A stretch of 64,000 nt of DNA, taken from Pseudoduganella aquatica. Its GTDB lineage: Bacteria > Pseudomonadota > Gammaproteobacteria > Burkholderiales > Burkholderiaceae_D. A program made the translations under genes and the position numbers. Under the pieces are notes generated by a model. That model was not told the DNA's origin and made no database searches. It worked only from the letters and a program-made list of their open reading frames with translations. Below are positions 20,298 through 30,397 of the stretch, piece after piece. Within the stretch, counting starts at the first letter, position 1. The number at the start of each line of letters is the position of its first letter. The stretch covers positions 1 to 64,000 of the forward strand of contig NZ_WWCU01000006.1 of NCBI RefSeq assembly GCF_009857595.1. Reading direction: 5' to 3'.

Positions 20298-21466
20298 CAG
20301 CGCAGTTTCAAGGTGGACAGGCCAACCAGTACCAGCATCATCGTCACAATCCAGAAGCGGACGACGACCTGGGTCTCTTTCCAGCCCTTTTGTTCAAAGT
20401 GGTGGTGCAGCGGCGCCATGAGGAAGACGCGGCGGCCGGTGCCGTAGCGCTTCTTGGTGTATTTGAACCAGCCCACCTGGATAATCACGGACACGGTTTC
20501 AGCCACGAAGATGCCGCCCATGATGAACAGCACGATTTCCTGGCGCACGATGACGGCGATGGTGCCGAGCGCGCCGCCCAGCGCCAGCGCGCCCACGTCG
20601 CCCATGAACACTTGCGCGGGGTGCGTGTTATACCAGAGGAAGGCCAGGCCGGCCCCCGCCATGGCGCCGCAGAAGATGATGAGCTCACCGGCGCCGGGAA
20701 TGTGCGGAATGAACAGGTATTTGGCGTACACGGTGCTGCCGGTCAGGTAGGCGAACAGGCCGAGCGCCGAGCCCACCATCACGGTCGGCATGATGGCCAG
20801 GCCGTCCAGGCCGTCGGTGAAGTTCACGGCGTTGCTGGTGCCGACGATGACGCAGTAGGTCAGCGCGATAAAGCCCCACACGCCCAGCGGATAGCTGATG
20901 GTTTTAAAGAACGGCACGATCAGATCGGCCTTGGGCGGCAGGTCCATGGAGAAGCCGGACTGCACCCAGGCGAAGAACAGCTCGAACACCTTGGCCGGCG
21001 TGGGTGCGGACACCGAGAACGCCAGGTACAGCGCGGCGCCTATGCCCACCAGCGACTGCCAGAAATATTTTTCGCCGGAGCGCATGCCTTCCGGATCCTG
21101 GCGCACCACCTTGCGGTAGTCGTCCACCCAGCCCACCGCGCCGAAGCCGATGGTGACCACGATCACCGGCCAGATCAGACGGTTCGACCAGTCGCACCAC
21201 AGCAGCGTGGACACGCCGATGGCGATCAGCAGCAGCACGCCGCCCATGGTGGGCGTGCCGTGTTTTTTCAAATGGGTTTGCGGACCGTCGGTGCGCACGG
21301 CCTGGCCGTACTTCATGGCGGTCAGCTTGCGGATCACGGACGGGCCGGCCCACAGGCCGATGATCAGCGCCGTGATGGTGGCGAACACCGCGCGCGCGGT
21401 GATGAAGTTGAATACCCGCAGGGGACCGAAGTCGTCCTGGAACATTTGTGCGAGCCAGAGCAGCAT
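20297..21466 (-). CDS. mraY: phospho-MurNAc-pentapeptide transferase MraY
   Basis: Makes lipid I by moving phospho-MurNAc-pentapeptide to undecaprenyl phosphate. 389 residues, about ten membrane helices. Signature blocks: [26 protein letters not shown] (the Asp-Asp of the active site), [13 protein letters not shown], and [25 protein letters not shown] with the HHH motif. Standard dcw position between murF and murD. Confidence 0.98.
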   Translation of the reverse strand: MLLWLAQMFQDDFGPLRVFNFITARAVFATITALIIGLWAGPSVIRKLTAMKYGQAVRTDGPQTHLKKHGTPTMGGVLLLIAIGVSTLLWCDWSNRLIWPVIVVTIGFGAVGWVDDYRKVVRQDPEGMRSGEKYFWQSLVGIGAALYLAFSVSAPTPAKVFELFFAWVQSGFSMDLPPKADLIVPFFKTISYPLGVWGFIALTYCVIVGTSNAVNFTDGLDGLAIMPTVMVGSALGLFAYLTGSTVYAKYLFIPHIPGAGELIIFCGAMAGAGLAFLWYNTHPAQVFMGDVGALALGGALGTIAVIVRQEIVLFIMGGIFVAETVSVIIQVGWFKYTKKRYGTGRRVFLMAPLHHHFEQKGWKETQVVVRFWIVTMMLVLVGLSTLKLR

Positions 21467-21468
21467 GA

Positions 21469-22890
21469 TTAGTGAGTTCCTTTGTTAGCTTGTTGCGATC
21501 CAATCAAATGCTGCACGACCCGTTCCATTTTCATGAAGCGGGAGCCCTTGATCAATACGGTTGCATCCGGCGTTGCTGCTGCGTCCACGGCAGCGAGCAG
21601 CGCGTCGAATTCTTCAAAATGCCTGGTTACGCCGGCGCCGCGCATATGCTGCGCCAGCTCTCCGGTAACGAGGACGTGTTCCAGGTTCTTGCTGGCGGCG
21701 TAGGCGGCGATCTCCTCGTGGAATTCCCGGCCCTGCGCGCCCACTTCGCCCATGTCCCCCAGCACCAGCACGCGCGGCGCGGGGGCTTTGGCCAGCACGT
21801 CGATGGCGGCGCGCACGGAGTCAGGGTTTGCGTTGTAGCTGTCATCGATGACGACGGCGCCGTTCAGCGCGGCCTTTTTCTGCAGGCGGCCGCTGACAGG
21901 CGCAAAAGTGTCCAAGCCCAGCTTGATATGCTCGGCGCTGACGCCGGCGGCGTAAGTGCAGGCCACGGCGGCCAGCGCGTTCAGCACGTTGTGCTCGCCC
22001 GCCGCCTGCAGCGCGACAAAGAACTGCAGCGGATCGCCTTCGCTCTCGCGCACGGTGATAAACATCTGGTTGCCGAAGTCGCCCGCGCGGAAGGTGCACG
22101 AGACATTGGCTTCCTTGGTCAGGCCGAAGGTCAGCGTGCTGCGGCCGGCGGCCAGCTCGCGCCAGACCGGCGTGAATTCGTCGTGCTGCGGGAAAACGGC
22201 CACGCCGTCCGCAGGCAGCGCGGCCAGCACGGCGCCGTTTTCGCGCGCCACCGCTTCCACCGTGTGCATGAATTCCTGGTGCTCGCGCTGGGCGTTGTTC
22301 ACCAGGGCGATGGTGGGCTCGGCGATGGCGCTCAGGCGGCCGATCTCGCCGGGGTGGTTCATGCCCAGTTCAATCACGGCCGACTGGTGCGCCGCGTCCA
22401 GGCGGAACAGCGTGAGCGGCACGCCGATTTCGTTATTCAGGTTGCCGCGCGTGGCCAGGCGGCCGTCCTCGCCGTGCGCCGCCGCCAGGATGGAGGCGAT
22501 CATTTCCTTGACCGTGGTCTTGCCGTTGCTGCCGGTAACGCCGATGACGGGCAGCGCGTACTGCTTGCGCCAGTAGTTGGCGATGCGGCCCAGCGCGGCC
22601 AGCGTGTCCGGCACCAGCAGGGCCGGCAGGGTCCAGCCCTGCGGCAGGCGTTCGGCCACGACGGCGGCAACGCCCTTGCCCGCCACGGCGTTGGGGCCGT
22701 CCAGCAGGAAATCGTGGGCGTCGAAGTTCTCGCCGCGCAGGGCGACGAACAGCGAGCCGGCAGGCGTGCTGCGGCTGTCGGTGGAAACGCCGTCGAATGC
22801 GACAGCGTCGGGCGTGGCTGCGGAAGCGCCCGGCGCAAACGTCGCGCCGGGAATCGCCGCCAGCAGCTGGGCCAGTGTTGCGTGCATCAA
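21469..22890 (-). CDS. murF: UDP-MurNAc-tripeptide--D-Ala-D-Ala ligase MurF
   Basis: Adds the D-Ala-D-Ala made by Ddl to complete the pentapeptide. 473 residues. [30 protein letters not shown] is the N-terminal domain signature, [21 protein letters not shown] is the ATP loop, [21 protein letters not shown] is the conserved MurF block. Overlaps murE by 4 bases; 2-base gap to mraY. Confidence 0.97.
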   Translation of the reverse strand: MMHATLAQLLAAIPGATFAPGASAATPDAVAFDGVSTDSRSTPAGSLFVALRGENFDAHDFLLDGPNAVAGKGVAAVVAERLPQGWTLPALLVPDTLAALGRIANYWRKQYALPVIGVTGSNGKTTVKEMIASILAAAHGEDGRLATRGNLNNEIGVPLTLFRLDAAHQSAVIELGMNHPGEIGRLSAIAEPTIALVNNAQREHQEFMHTVEAVARENGAVLAALPADGVAVFPQHDEFTPVWRELAAGRSTLTFGLTKEANVSCTFRAGDFGNQMFITVRESEGDPLQFFVALQAAGEHNVLNALAAVACTYAAGVSAEHIKLGLDTFAPVSGRLQKKAALNGAVVIDDSYNANPDSVRAAIDVLAKAPAPRVLVLGDMGEVGAQGREFHEEIAAYAASKNLEHVLVTGELAQHMRGAGVTRHFEEFDALLAAVDAAATPDATVLIKGSRFMKMERVVQHLIGSQQANKGTH

Positions 22891-24422
22891 TTGGTCCTCA
22901 TCATGGTGAGGCGGGCCGACAGCGCCAGCTGGGCATGGTCCGCGTCCGAGAACGGGATCTTGCGGCCCTTGATTTCCTGGTAGGCCTCATGGCCCTTCCC
23001 GGCCAGCAGGATCACGTCCGGCTTGGCGGCGTGCTTGATGGCCGACAGGATGGCGGCGGCGCGGTCGTCCACAGTCTGGAATACGGAGGTCGGGTGGCTG
23101 GCGTCCATGCCCGCGATAATCTGTTCAATGATGGCGTGCGGATCTTCGCTGCGCGGATTGTCGCTGGTGACCACCACGTGCTCGGCGATCTGCGCCACGC
23201 GGCCCATCTGCGGGCGCTTGCCCGGGTCGCGGTCGCCGCCGCAGCCGAACACGCACCACAGCTGGCCGCCGCGCTCCTGCGCCACGACGCGCAGCGTTTC
23301 CAGCGTCTTCTCCAGCGCGTCCGGCGTGTGGGCATAGTCCACCACCACCATGGGCGCCTCGTTGCCGCCAATCTGCTGCATGCGGCCCGGCGCCGAGGTC
23401 AGGCCTTCGATGGCTTCCACGGCGGCGCGCAGGGTGGCGCCCTTGACCAGCAAGGCGCCCAGCACCGCCAGCGCGTTGCTGATGTTGAACTGGCCCACCA
23501 GGTGGGTCTTCACCAAGGTGCTGCCTTGCGGCGTGTCGAGGTGGAATTCGGTGCCGGCGCTGCGGGTGCGCAGCTGGCTGGCGCGCAGCATGTCCACGCC
23601 GGGCAGGTCCGGCAGCTCGGCCGCGTCGCGCAGCGTGTAGCCGACCACGCGGTCCTTGCGCGCGGTGATGCGGTCCGCCAGGCGGCGGCCCATGGCGTCG
23701 TCCAGGTTCACCACCGAGGCTTGCAGGCCGGGGCTGTCGAACAGCTTGGTCTTGGCCGCCTCGTAGGCTTCCATGGTGCCGTGGTGGTCCAGGTGGTCGC
23801 GCGTGAGGTTGGTGAACAGCGCCACGTCGAAGTGCATGCCGTCGGTGCGGCCCAGGTCCAGGCCGATGGAGGTGACTTCGATCGCCAGCGCGGTGGCGCC
23901 CAGGTCGCGCGTTTCGGCCAGTTTCTGCGCCAGCAGCACGGCGTCCGGCGTGGTGTAGCCGGTGGGGTCGAACTCCACTTCACCGCGCGCGCGCGACATT
24001 CCCACGCCCAGCGTGCCGATGACGGCGGTAAGGTCGCCCAGGCGGCTCAGCGCCTGGCCCAGCCACACGGCGCACGAGGTCTTGCCGTTGGTGCCGGTGA
24101 CGGCCACGGTGTACATGCTGGCGTCCGGATAATTATAGAAGGCCTGCGCGATGGGGCCGGAGCGGCGCTTCAGGTCCTTGACGGCGAGGTGCGGCACATT
24201 CCACGCGGCGTCGTCCCAGGGATAGGCTTGCGCGCCCTGCTCTTCGTAGACAATGCCGGCGGCGCCCTGCTCGATGGCGGCGGCGATGTAGCCGCGCCCG
24301 TCCTTGCCGTCGCCGGGATAGGCGAAGAACACATCGCCCGGTTTGACGCGGCGCGAATCGGAGACCAATTGCCCGTTGGGCACCGTCTGTTTGATCCAGT
24401 TGCTGATTTCGTTAGGTGTCAT
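22887..24422 (-). CDS. murE: UDP-MurNAc-tripeptide synthetase MurE
   Basis: Adds meso-diaminopimelate to UDP-MurNAc-dipeptide. 511 residues. VSDSRRVKPGDVFFAYPG is the N-terminal uridine-binding block, VAVTGTNGKTSCAVWLGQAL is the ATP loop, and VVTSDNPRSEDPHAIIEQI contains the DNPR motif that selects meso-A2pm, as expected for a Gram-negative. Overlaps murF by 4 bases and follows ftsI by 8. Confidence 0.97.
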   Translation of the reverse strand: MTPNEISNWIKQTVPNGQLVSDSRRVKPGDVFFAYPGDGKDGRGYIAAAIEQGAAGIVYEEQGAQAYPWDDAAWNVPHLAVKDLKRRSGPIAQAFYNYPDASMYTVAVTGTNGKTSCAVWLGQALSRLGDLTAVIGTLGVGMSRARGEVEFDPTGYTTPDAVLLAQKLAETRDLGATALAIEVTSIGLDLGRTDGMHFDVALFTNLTRDHLDHHGTMEAYEAAKTKLFDSPGLQASVVNLDDAMGRRLADRITARKDRVVGYTLRDAAELPDLPGVDMLRASQLRTRSAGTEFHLDTPQGSTLVKTHLVGQFNISNALAVLGALLVKGATLRAAVEAIEGLTSAPGRMQQIGGNEAPMVVVDYAHTPDALEKTLETLRVVAQERGGQLWCVFGCGGDRDPGKRPQMGRVAQIAEHVVVTSDNPRSEDPHAIIEQIIAGMDASHPTSVFQTVDDRAAAILSAIKHAAKPDVILLAGKGHEAYQEIKGRKIPFSDADHAQLALSARLTMMRTN

Positions 24423-24430
24423 GGGCGCTC

Positions 24431-26212
24431 TTACATTACGTCCGCCCCGCCGTCGGCAGGGATGACAATTTCAGTGACGGACGAATCCGGCGGAACGTTC
24501 AGCGAACGCAGCGCATTGGCCGCAACGGCGGCAAACGTAGGCGCCGCGACCTGGCCGCCGTAGTGGCCGCCCTGCGTAGGTTCGTCGATCATGACAGCGA
24601 TGATGAAGCGCGGATTCGACATCGGCACCATGCCGACGAAGGAGCCGATGTATTTGCGCGGCATGGCGTAGCGGCCGTTTTCCACCTTGTAGGCGGTGCC
24701 GGTTTTGCCGCCTGCGCGGTAGCCTGGAATCTGCGCCTGCTTGGCGGTGCCGTCCTTGCCGGACACAACGGTCTCCAGCATGGCGCGCATCTGTTCCGCG
24801 GTCTTGGGCTTGATGATCTGCTGCCCCACCGGCGGCTCCGTCACCTTCTGGAAGGACAGCGGTATGGTGTCGCCGTTACGCGCAAACATCATGTAGGAAC
24901 GTGCCAGCTGGATCAGCGACACCGAAATGCCGTTACCGTAGCTCATGGTGGCCTGCTCGATGGGGCGCCACGATTTGTAAGGACGCACGCGGCCGGCCAC
25001 CGCGCCGGGGAAGCCCCACTTCGGCTGCTGGCCGAAGCCTACCTTGGTGAACATCTCCCACATCTCCTGCGAGGGCATGCTGAGCGCGATTTTCGAGGTG
25101 CCGATATTGGACGACATTTCGATAATCTGCTGCACGTTGATCACGCCGTGGCCCTTGGTGTCGCTGATGGTGCGGTCCAGGATGGTGTACTTGCCGGCGC
25201 CGGTGTCGATATAGGAATTCGGGTTCACGCGGCCGCTGTCCAGCGCCAGCGCCACGGTGATGGGTTTGAGCGTGGAGCCGGGCTCGAAGGTGTCGGTCAT
25301 GACGCGGTTGCGCAGCTGCGCGCCGGTCAGCGAGCGGCGGTCGTTCGGGTCGTAGCTCGGGTAGTTGGCCAGCGCCAGCACTTCGCCGGTGTGCACGTCC
25401 AGCACCACCGCGCCGCCGGCCTTGGCCTTGAACTTCTCCACCGCGCCCTTGAGCTGGGTGTAGGCGATGTACTGGATCTTGCTGTCCACCGACAGCGTCA
25501 AATCCTTGCCGTCGTGCGGCTCGTGGATGGAACCGACGTCCTCGACGATGTGGCCCAGGCGGTCCTTGATCACGCGGCGGCTGCCGGTGGCGCCCTGCAG
25601 CGTCTTCTGCTGCGCCAGCTCCATGCTCTCCTGGCCCACGTCCTCCACGTTGGTGAAGCCCACCACGTGGGTCATCACTTCGCCTTGCGGGTAGAAGCGC
25701 TTGTATTCCTTGCGCGCTTCGATGCCTTCGATTTTCAGTTCGGCGATCTTGGCCGCCACGTCCATCTCCACCTGGCGTTTCAGGTAGACCAGGTCGCGGT
25801 CGGAATCGAGCTTCTTGCGCAGGTCCGCCTCGTTCATTTCAAGCAGGGCGGCCAGCGCGCGGATTTTCTCGGGCGGCGCGGCCAGCACGTCGTCCGGTAT
25901 CGCCCAGATGGCTTTCACCGGCACCGACGACGCCAGCACCTGGCCGTTGCGGTCGGTGATCTTGCCGCGCGTGGCGGGCAGCTCCAGCGTGAAGGCGTAG
26001 CGCGCCTCGCCCTGCTTTTGCAGGAACTGGGTCGACACGCCTTGCAGCCACAGGGCGCGCACTGCCAGCGCGGCGAAAGCGGCGAACAGCACGAACAGCA
26101 CCACGCGCGAACGCCACGGCGGCAGGCTGACCGCCAGCATCGGGTTCTTCGTGAATGGCATGCCTTTCGAGCGTGCCACGCGTGCGCTGTTTGCTCCGCC
26201 GCCTGCCCGCAT
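24431..26212 (-). CDS. ftsI: septal transpeptidase FtsI (PBP3)
   Basis: A class B penicillin-binding protein that crosslinks septal peptidoglycan. 593 residues from the ATG at 26212, which overlaps the ftsL stop by one base (TAATG); a longer frame upstream runs through ftsL and is not coding. One N-terminal membrane anchor (VVLFVLFAAFAALAVRALWL), a pedestal domain starting RGKITDRNGQVLASSV, and the transpeptidase motifs SxxK (EPGSTLKPITVALAL), SxN (SYGNGISVS) and KTG (GGKTGTAYK). Confidence 0.97.
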   Translation of the reverse strand: MRAGGGANSARVARSKGMPFTKNPMLAVSLPPWRSRVVLFVLFAAFAALAVRALWLQGVSTQFLQKQGEARYAFTLELPATRGKITDRNGQVLASSVPVKAIWAIPDDVLAAPPEKIRALAALLEMNEADLRKKLDSDRDLVYLKRQVEMDVAAKIAELKIEGIEARKEYKRFYPQGEVMTHVVGFTNVEDVGQESMELAQQKTLQGATGSRRVIKDRLGHIVEDVGSIHEPHDGKDLTLSVDSKIQYIAYTQLKGAVEKFKAKAGGAVVLDVHTGEVLALANYPSYDPNDRRSLTGAQLRNRVMTDTFEPGSTLKPITVALALDSGRVNPNSYIDTGAGKYTILDRTISDTKGHGVINVQQIIEMSSNIGTSKIALSMPSQEMWEMFTKVGFGQQPKWGFPGAVAGRVRPYKSWRPIEQATMSYGNGISVSLIQLARSYMMFARNGDTIPLSFQKVTEPPVGQQIIKPKTAEQMRAMLETVVSGKDGTAKQAQIPGYRAGGKTGTAYKVENGRYAMPRKYIGSFVGMVPMSNPRFIIAVMIDEPTQGGHYGGQVAAPTFAAVAANALRSLNVPPDSSVTEIVIPADGGADVM

Positions 26213-26484
26213 TACTTGTCCCCTTGCGTCAGGTATTGCGTGCGGTTCGGCGTGAGCTGCGTCATGTTCAGGTCGCGGCGGGCGATTTCCTCGATACGGG
26301 CGTGCTTGCCCAGCTTGGACTGGTCCAGCTGCAGCTGCGCCCAGTCGATATCGAGCTGGCGCGCCTTCGCTTGCGCGCGCTCCAGGTCGATAAACAGGTG
26401 GCGCGCCTGGTACTGCGCGTTCACCAGCGAGAGCGCGCAGCCGACCAGGAAGGCCGCCAGGACGAGGTTGATCTTGAAACTCAC
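26212..26484 (-). CDS. ftsL: cell division protein FtsL
   Basis: A 90-residue bitopic protein of the FtsQLB complex: a membrane segment ([19 protein letters not shown]) followed by a coiled coil ([32 protein letters not shown]). Sequence is poorly conserved in this family; the identification rests on size, topology and position between rsmH and ftsI, with overlaps on both sides. Confidence 0.94.
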   Translation of the reverse strand: MSFKINLVLAAFLVGCALSLVNAQYQARHLFIDLERAQAKARQLDIDWAQLQLDQSKLGKHARIEEIARRDLNMTQLTPNRTQYLTQGDK

Positions 26485-27449
26485 GCAGCCGCCTTGTCGT
26501 CATACGGCAGGCGGCGCGCCACGCGCATCACCGCCGAGCGGGCGCGCGGGTTGGCTTCCACCTCAGCGTCGGATGGCTTGATCTTGCCCAGCAGCTTGAG
26601 CTCCGGCTGCGGCAGGTCCGCCGCGCGGATGGGCAGGCGGCGGTCCGGCTGCGGCACATTGGCCTTGGACGCGAAGAAGCGCTTGACCATGCGGTCTTCC
26701 AGCGAATGGAAGCTGATGATGGCCAGGATGCCGCCCGGCGCCACGCAGTCGTAGGCGTGGGTCAGTCCGGCTTCGAGATCCTCAAGCTCCTTATTGATGT
26801 GAATCCGGATAGCCTGAAAAGTCCGGGTGGCCGGGTCCTTGCCCTTTTCACGGGTCTTGACCGCCCCTGCCACGATACCGGCAAGCTGTCGTGTGGTTGA
26901 AATTGGCTCGACTGCCCGGCGAGCAACAATCGCCTTTGCAATCTGAAAAGCAAACCGTTCTTCCCCATATTCTTTTATCACCTTTTCCAGTGTCTCTACT
27001 GTTTCGGTAGCCAGCCATTCCGCGGCCGACTGGCCACGGGTGGTATCCATGCGCATGTCGAGCGGACCATCGTTGCGGAAACTGAAGCCACGGGCGGCGT
27101 CGTCCACCTGCGGCGAAGAGATGCCCAGGTCCAACAGCACGCCGTCCACCTTGGGCATGGCGCGCTCTTGCAGCGCTTCGGCCATGGTGGCGAAACTGTC
27201 GTGCACGATCTGGAAACGGGGATCGGTGATTTGTTCGGCGGTGGCGATGGCCTGCAGGTCCTTGTCGAAGGCCAGCAGGCGGCCTTGCGCGCCCAGGCGC
27301 GACAGGATCAGGCGGCTGTGGCCGCCACGGCCGAAAGTGCCGTCTATATAGAGGCCGTTGGCGCGCTCGCCCTCAAGCTGGAGCGCGTCCACCGCCTCGT
27401 CTAGCAGCACCGTACGATGCTGGAATTCTGGCACCGCAACTGAAGTCAT
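26481..27449 (-). CDS. rsmH: 16S rRNA (cytosine-1402-N4) methyltransferase RsmH
   Basis: Methylates C1402 in the ribosomal P site using AdoMet. 322 residues; [33 protein letters not shown] (AdoMet loop), [25 protein letters not shown] and [21 protein letters not shown] are the family blocks. Oddity: between about 26763 and 27012 the codon usage changes sharply to AT-ending codons (ACA, GTA, ATA, AAA, TTT, ATT, GCA, GGG) while the protein stays normal; the flanking codons return at once to G/C-ending. This suggests a replaced segment (see findings). Overlaps ftsL by 4 bases. Confidence 0.97.
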   Translation of the reverse strand: MTSVAVPEFQHRTVLLDEAVDALQLEGERANGLYIDGTFGRGGHSRLILSRLGAQGRLLAFDKDLQAIATAEQITDPRFQIVHDSFATMAEALQERAMPKVDGVLLDLGISSPQVDDAARGFSFRNDGPLDMRMDTTRGQSAAEWLATETVETLEKVIKEYGEERFAFQIAKAIVARRAVEPISTTRQLAGIVAGAVKTREKGKDPATRTFQAIRIHINKELEDLEAGLTHAYDCVAPGGILAIISFHSLEDRMVKRFFASKANVPQPDRRLPIRAADLPQPELKLLGKIKPSDAEVEANPRARSAVMRVARRLPYDDKAAA

Positions 27450-27461
27450 TTTGGGCGGGCC

Positions 27462-27890
27462 TTAGAAAGAAAAATCGGAAAGCGCGTCGGGCATGCCGAC
27501 GTCGATGGTTTGCTGCTCGTTTTCGGCACGGCGGGCCGGATCCCAGATCTCGAAATGGGTCAGCATGCCGGACAGCACGACCTCGCGGCCCAGGCCGACG
27601 GCGTCGCGCAGCTCGGGCGCCACCAGGATGCGGCCGGCCGAGTCCATTTCCACGTCGCTGGCGTTGCCCAGCAGAATGCGCTGCCAGCCGCGGGCCGACA
27701 TCGGCCAAGCGGCGATCTGGTCGCGCTTGGCTTCCCACACGTGGCGCGGGTACATCAGCAGGCAGCCGTCCGGGTGCTTGGTAAGCGTGAGGCGTCCTTC
27801 GCACTGGATAGCCAGTGCGTCGCGATGCTTGGCCGGGATGGACATCCTGCCTTTCGCATCGAGAGTGATCGCGGAAGCGCCTTGAAACAC
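27462..27890 (-). CDS. mraZ: transcriptional regulator MraZ
   Basis: First gene of the dcw cluster; a ring-forming AbrB-like DNA-binding protein that represses its own operon. 142 residues with two swapped-hairpin repeats: [26 protein letters not shown] and later [29 protein letters not shown], each with the DxxGR signature. Its operator is visible upstream (27935-27969). Confidence 0.96.
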   Translation of the reverse strand: MFQGASAITLDAKGRMSIPAKHRDALAIQCEGRLTLTKHPDGCLLMYPRHVWEAKRDQIAAWPMSARGWQRILLGNASDVEMDSAGRILVAPELRDAVGLGREVVLSGMLTHFEIWDPARRAENEQQTIDVGMPDALSDFSF

Positions 27891-27934
27891 GTATTACCTT
27901 TTAAGTAGTGGGGCTGAAAAAGAGGGCGGAAAAT

Positions 27935-27996
27935 CCCACAAAACTACACTTTTTCACACAGTTGCCCACTTTAGAGGATGGAAAGATAGTGGTCAA
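27935..27996 (-). promoter_or_regulatory. dcw promoter with phased MraZ operator boxes
   Basis: On the minus strand TTGACC (27991-27996) and TAAAGT (27968-27973) are 17 bases apart. Overlapping and following the -10 are four boxes exactly 10 bases apart: GTGGG (27965-27969), GTGTG (27955-27959), GTGTA (27945-27949) and GTGGG (27935-27939). MraZ is known to bind tandem TGGG-type repeats, so this is very likely its autoregulatory site. Confidence 0.75.
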
Positions 27997-28527
27997 GCGC
28001 TTTCCAATTGGAAAAACATGGATTTTATTAATGAAATTAAGGACTTAGCGTCGTTCCTTGATGCAAGCTCAAGTAAAAATGTGTCGTGAAATTAGAGACT
28101 TACATCCGATACTGAAAGTGCTATCTCATCAATGTTCCGCTGCTTGGGTCTAGTCTCAGGGTGAAAAAGATGTCAAGAAAAAATTGAAAAATAACCATAA
28201 GGTTGCCAGTAGACAACAGAGCCGTAGCAATTCGACAACAGCAGCGGGCGGCGCCAAGCAAGCTTGGCAAGGGCGGACAGGAGGGTGATTTTCTGTGGGA
28301 TTTGGCACTCTGCCGCGCTTTGCGCGCGATCAGGCAGGACGAAGAATCTTGGGATCAAACCAGTGCTGAACTTTTCCTTCTGACTGCCATTGCGATAACT
28401 TGTATAGACAATTTTAAGCCCGGCGGTGCGGGCTGGACCTGTCGATATTATACGCAAAGGCACGCCCAAGGCGCGCCTGTTTGCACCCCGGAGAGGGGTG
28501 CATTACAGCAGCGGAGGACGCCCGGCC
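27997..28527. other. gene-free, comparatively AT-rich gap between mraZ and the chemotaxis gene
   Basis: No convincing gene. It holds an imperfect direct repeat TGAAATTAAGGACTTA (28032-28047) and TGAAATTAGAGACTTA (28087-28102), 55 bases apart, and a perfect 8-bp inverted repeat TGCACCCC / GGGGTGCA (28482-28502), which could end transcripts of the chemotaxis gene but lacks a T-tract. Confidence 0.5.
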
Positions 28528-30168
28528 TCAGGCGGCGCGCCGCAGCGCCGGCGCCTGGACCGGCACAGCGATGGCGGAACGGCGCGGCGCGACGGAGCGC
28601 GCGGAACCGGCGCTTTCCAGCGTGAAGATGCTGACCAGGGCATCCAGGCCGCCCGCCTGGGTACGCATGCTTTGCGAGGCGGCAGTCGCCTCCTCGACCA
28701 GCGCCGCGTTCTGCTGGGTAACTGCATCCATCTCGGCGATGGCGCGGTTCACCTGCTCGATGCCGGCGCTCTGCTGCTGCCCGGCCACGGTGATTTCGCC
28801 CATGATGGCCGTCACCCGGCGCACGCTCTGCACCACCTCATTCATGGTTTCGCCGGCCTGGCTGACCAGCATGCTTCCCGCCTCCACCTGGTTCACCGAG
28901 TCGCCGATCAGGGTCTTGATCTCCTTGGCGGCAGCAGCCGAGCGCTGCGCCAGGCTGCGTACTTCCGTCGCCACCACGGCAAAGCCACGGCCCTGCTCGC
29001 CCGCGCGGGCCGCTTCCACGGCCGCGTTCAGGGCCAGGATATTGGTCTGGAAGGCAATCCCGTCGATAACGCCGATAATGTCCACGATCTTGCGGGCCGA
29101 GGCATTGATGCTGCCCATGGTCTCCACCACCTGCCCCACCACGGCGCCGCCTTTTTCAGCGATGCCGGACGCGTCCAACGCCAGCTGGTTGGCCTGGCGC
29201 GCGCTGGCCGAATTGTGCTTCACGGCCGTGGTCAGCTCCTCCATCGCGGCGGCGGTCTCCTCCAGCGAACTGGCTTGCTGCTCGGTGCGGGCCGACAGGT
29301 CCAGGTTGCCGGCCACGATCTGGTCCGAGGCGCTGGCGATGGTGTCGGTGGCCACGCGCACCTGGCCGACGATATTGGCCAGGCTTTCGCGCATGCTGCC
29401 CATGGCCAGCAGCAGGCTGCCGCCGTCGCCGGGCGCGGTATGCACCTCGACCGACAGTTCGCCGGCGGCGATGCGGCCGGCGATCTCGGCCGCGTACTCC
29501 GGCTCGCCGCCCAGGCGGCGCGTCAGCCAGCGGGTGATCAGGGCGGCGCCCAGCGCGCCCAGGGCCACACTCGCGGCCAGCAGCGAAATAATCCATACGC
29601 GCGCCGAGGCATAGACGTCGGCGCCGTGGCGGGCGGCGTCCACGCCGCCTTCGCCGTACAGGTCCACCAGCTTGTCGACCTGGGCGCGCAGCGCCACGAT
29701 CAGCTTGTTCGACTCGCCCCGTATCAAGGCCTTGGCGGCGGCGTCGTCATTGGCGCGGGCGGCGGCGCGTATCTTCACATCCTCGGCCATGTAGCGTTCC
29801 CACATGGCGACGAAGCCGGCATACAGCGCCTTCTCCTCCGGCGTGGCCAGCAGTTCGACATAGGCCGCCTGCATCTTGCCCAGCTCCACCAGGTCGGCCG
29901 CGATCACCTTGTCGTACTTGTCCATGTCGGCCTGCTCGGTCGAAATAATGTACTGGAACTCGCGGGTGCGCACGCGGGCGATCTGGGACTTGATGTCCTG
30001 CACCGCGCGCATGCTGGGCATCCAGCGCGAAGACAGCTCGCCGGCCGTGGCGTTGACCTGGGCCAGCTTGAGGATGGAAAACACGCCTACGCCCACCGTC
30101 AGCGCCAACACGGCGGCGAACGCCAGGCCCAGCTTGGTGGACAACTTGAGTCTTTTCAACCAATTCAT
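28528..30168 (-). CDS. methyl-accepting chemotaxis protein
   Basis: A transmembrane chemoreceptor of 546 residues from the ATG at 30168 ([14 protein letters not shown]; ribosome binding site AAAGGTATG). Order: first membrane helix ([21 protein letters not shown]), a periplasmic four-helix-bundle sensor of about 165 residues, second membrane helix ([20 protein letters not shown]), HAMP, and a cytosolic signalling domain with the conserved hairpin tip [20 protein letters not shown] followed by [15 protein letters not shown]. The Ala-rich C-terminus has no CheR-type pentapeptide. The ligand is unknown. Divergent from the AEC transporter gene. Confidence 0.95.
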   Translation of the reverse strand: MNWLKRLKLSTKLGLAFAAVLALTVGVGVFSILKLAQVNATAGELSSRWMPSMRAVQDIKSQIARVRTREFQYIISTEQADMDKYDKVIAADLVELGKMQAAYVELLATPEEKALYAGFVAMWERYMAEDVKIRAAARANDDAAAKALIRGESNKLIVALRAQVDKLVDLYGEGGVDAARHGADVYASARVWIISLLAASVALGALGAALITRWLTRRLGGEPEYAAEIAGRIAAGELSVEVHTAPGDGGSLLLAMGSMRESLANIVGQVRVATDTIASASDQIVAGNLDLSARTEQQASSLEETAAAMEELTTAVKHNSASARQANQLALDASGIAEKGGAVVGQVVETMGSINASARKIVDIIGVIDGIAFQTNILALNAAVEAARAGEQGRGFAVVATEVRSLAQRSAAAAKEIKTLIGDSVNQVEAGSMLVSQAGETMNEVVQSVRRVTAIMGEITVAGQQQSAGIEQVNRAIAEMDAVTQQNAALVEEATAASQSMRTQAGGLDALVSIFTLESAGSARSVAPRRSAIAVPVQAPALRRAA

Positions 30169-30397
30169 ATCATACCTTTTACATAACATTTTTTTCCAGA
30201 AGGAAACATGTTACTGCATGGCAAAATTTCCTGCTTATGTTGCGATGCAACATCGTAATATTTCACAATTGGCAAACTACGTATATTCCACAGTTGGCAA
30301 ATTCGTGAAATCCAGAATTCCAAATTGCTGCAATGCAGCAACCGACAGAACAAACCGGCGCCGCCACGCCCTGACCGCCGCCGGTGTATGCTTCTGC
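30169..30397. promoter_or_regulatory. palindrome-rich divergent control region
   Basis: Between the chemoreceptor and AEC genes. Contains perfect palindromes ATGTTGC-GAT-GCAACAT (30237-30253) and TTGCTGCA-A-TGCAGCAA (30325-30341), and a direct repeat CACAATTGGCAAACT (30264-30278) / CACAGTTGGCAAATT (30289-30303) with 25-base spacing. These look like operators; the cognate regulator is not in the window. Confidence 0.4.

Noticed and set aside
24431..26503. N-terminal extension of FtsI to 690 residues
   Set aside because: The extra 97 codons overlap all of ftsL; the ATG at 26212 couples with the ftsL stop and gives the usual length.
28173..28469. 98-codon minus-strand frame in the mraZ-chemoreceptor gap
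   Set aside because: No ribosome binding site, no recognisable domain, and codon use does not match the genome's G/C-ending bias.
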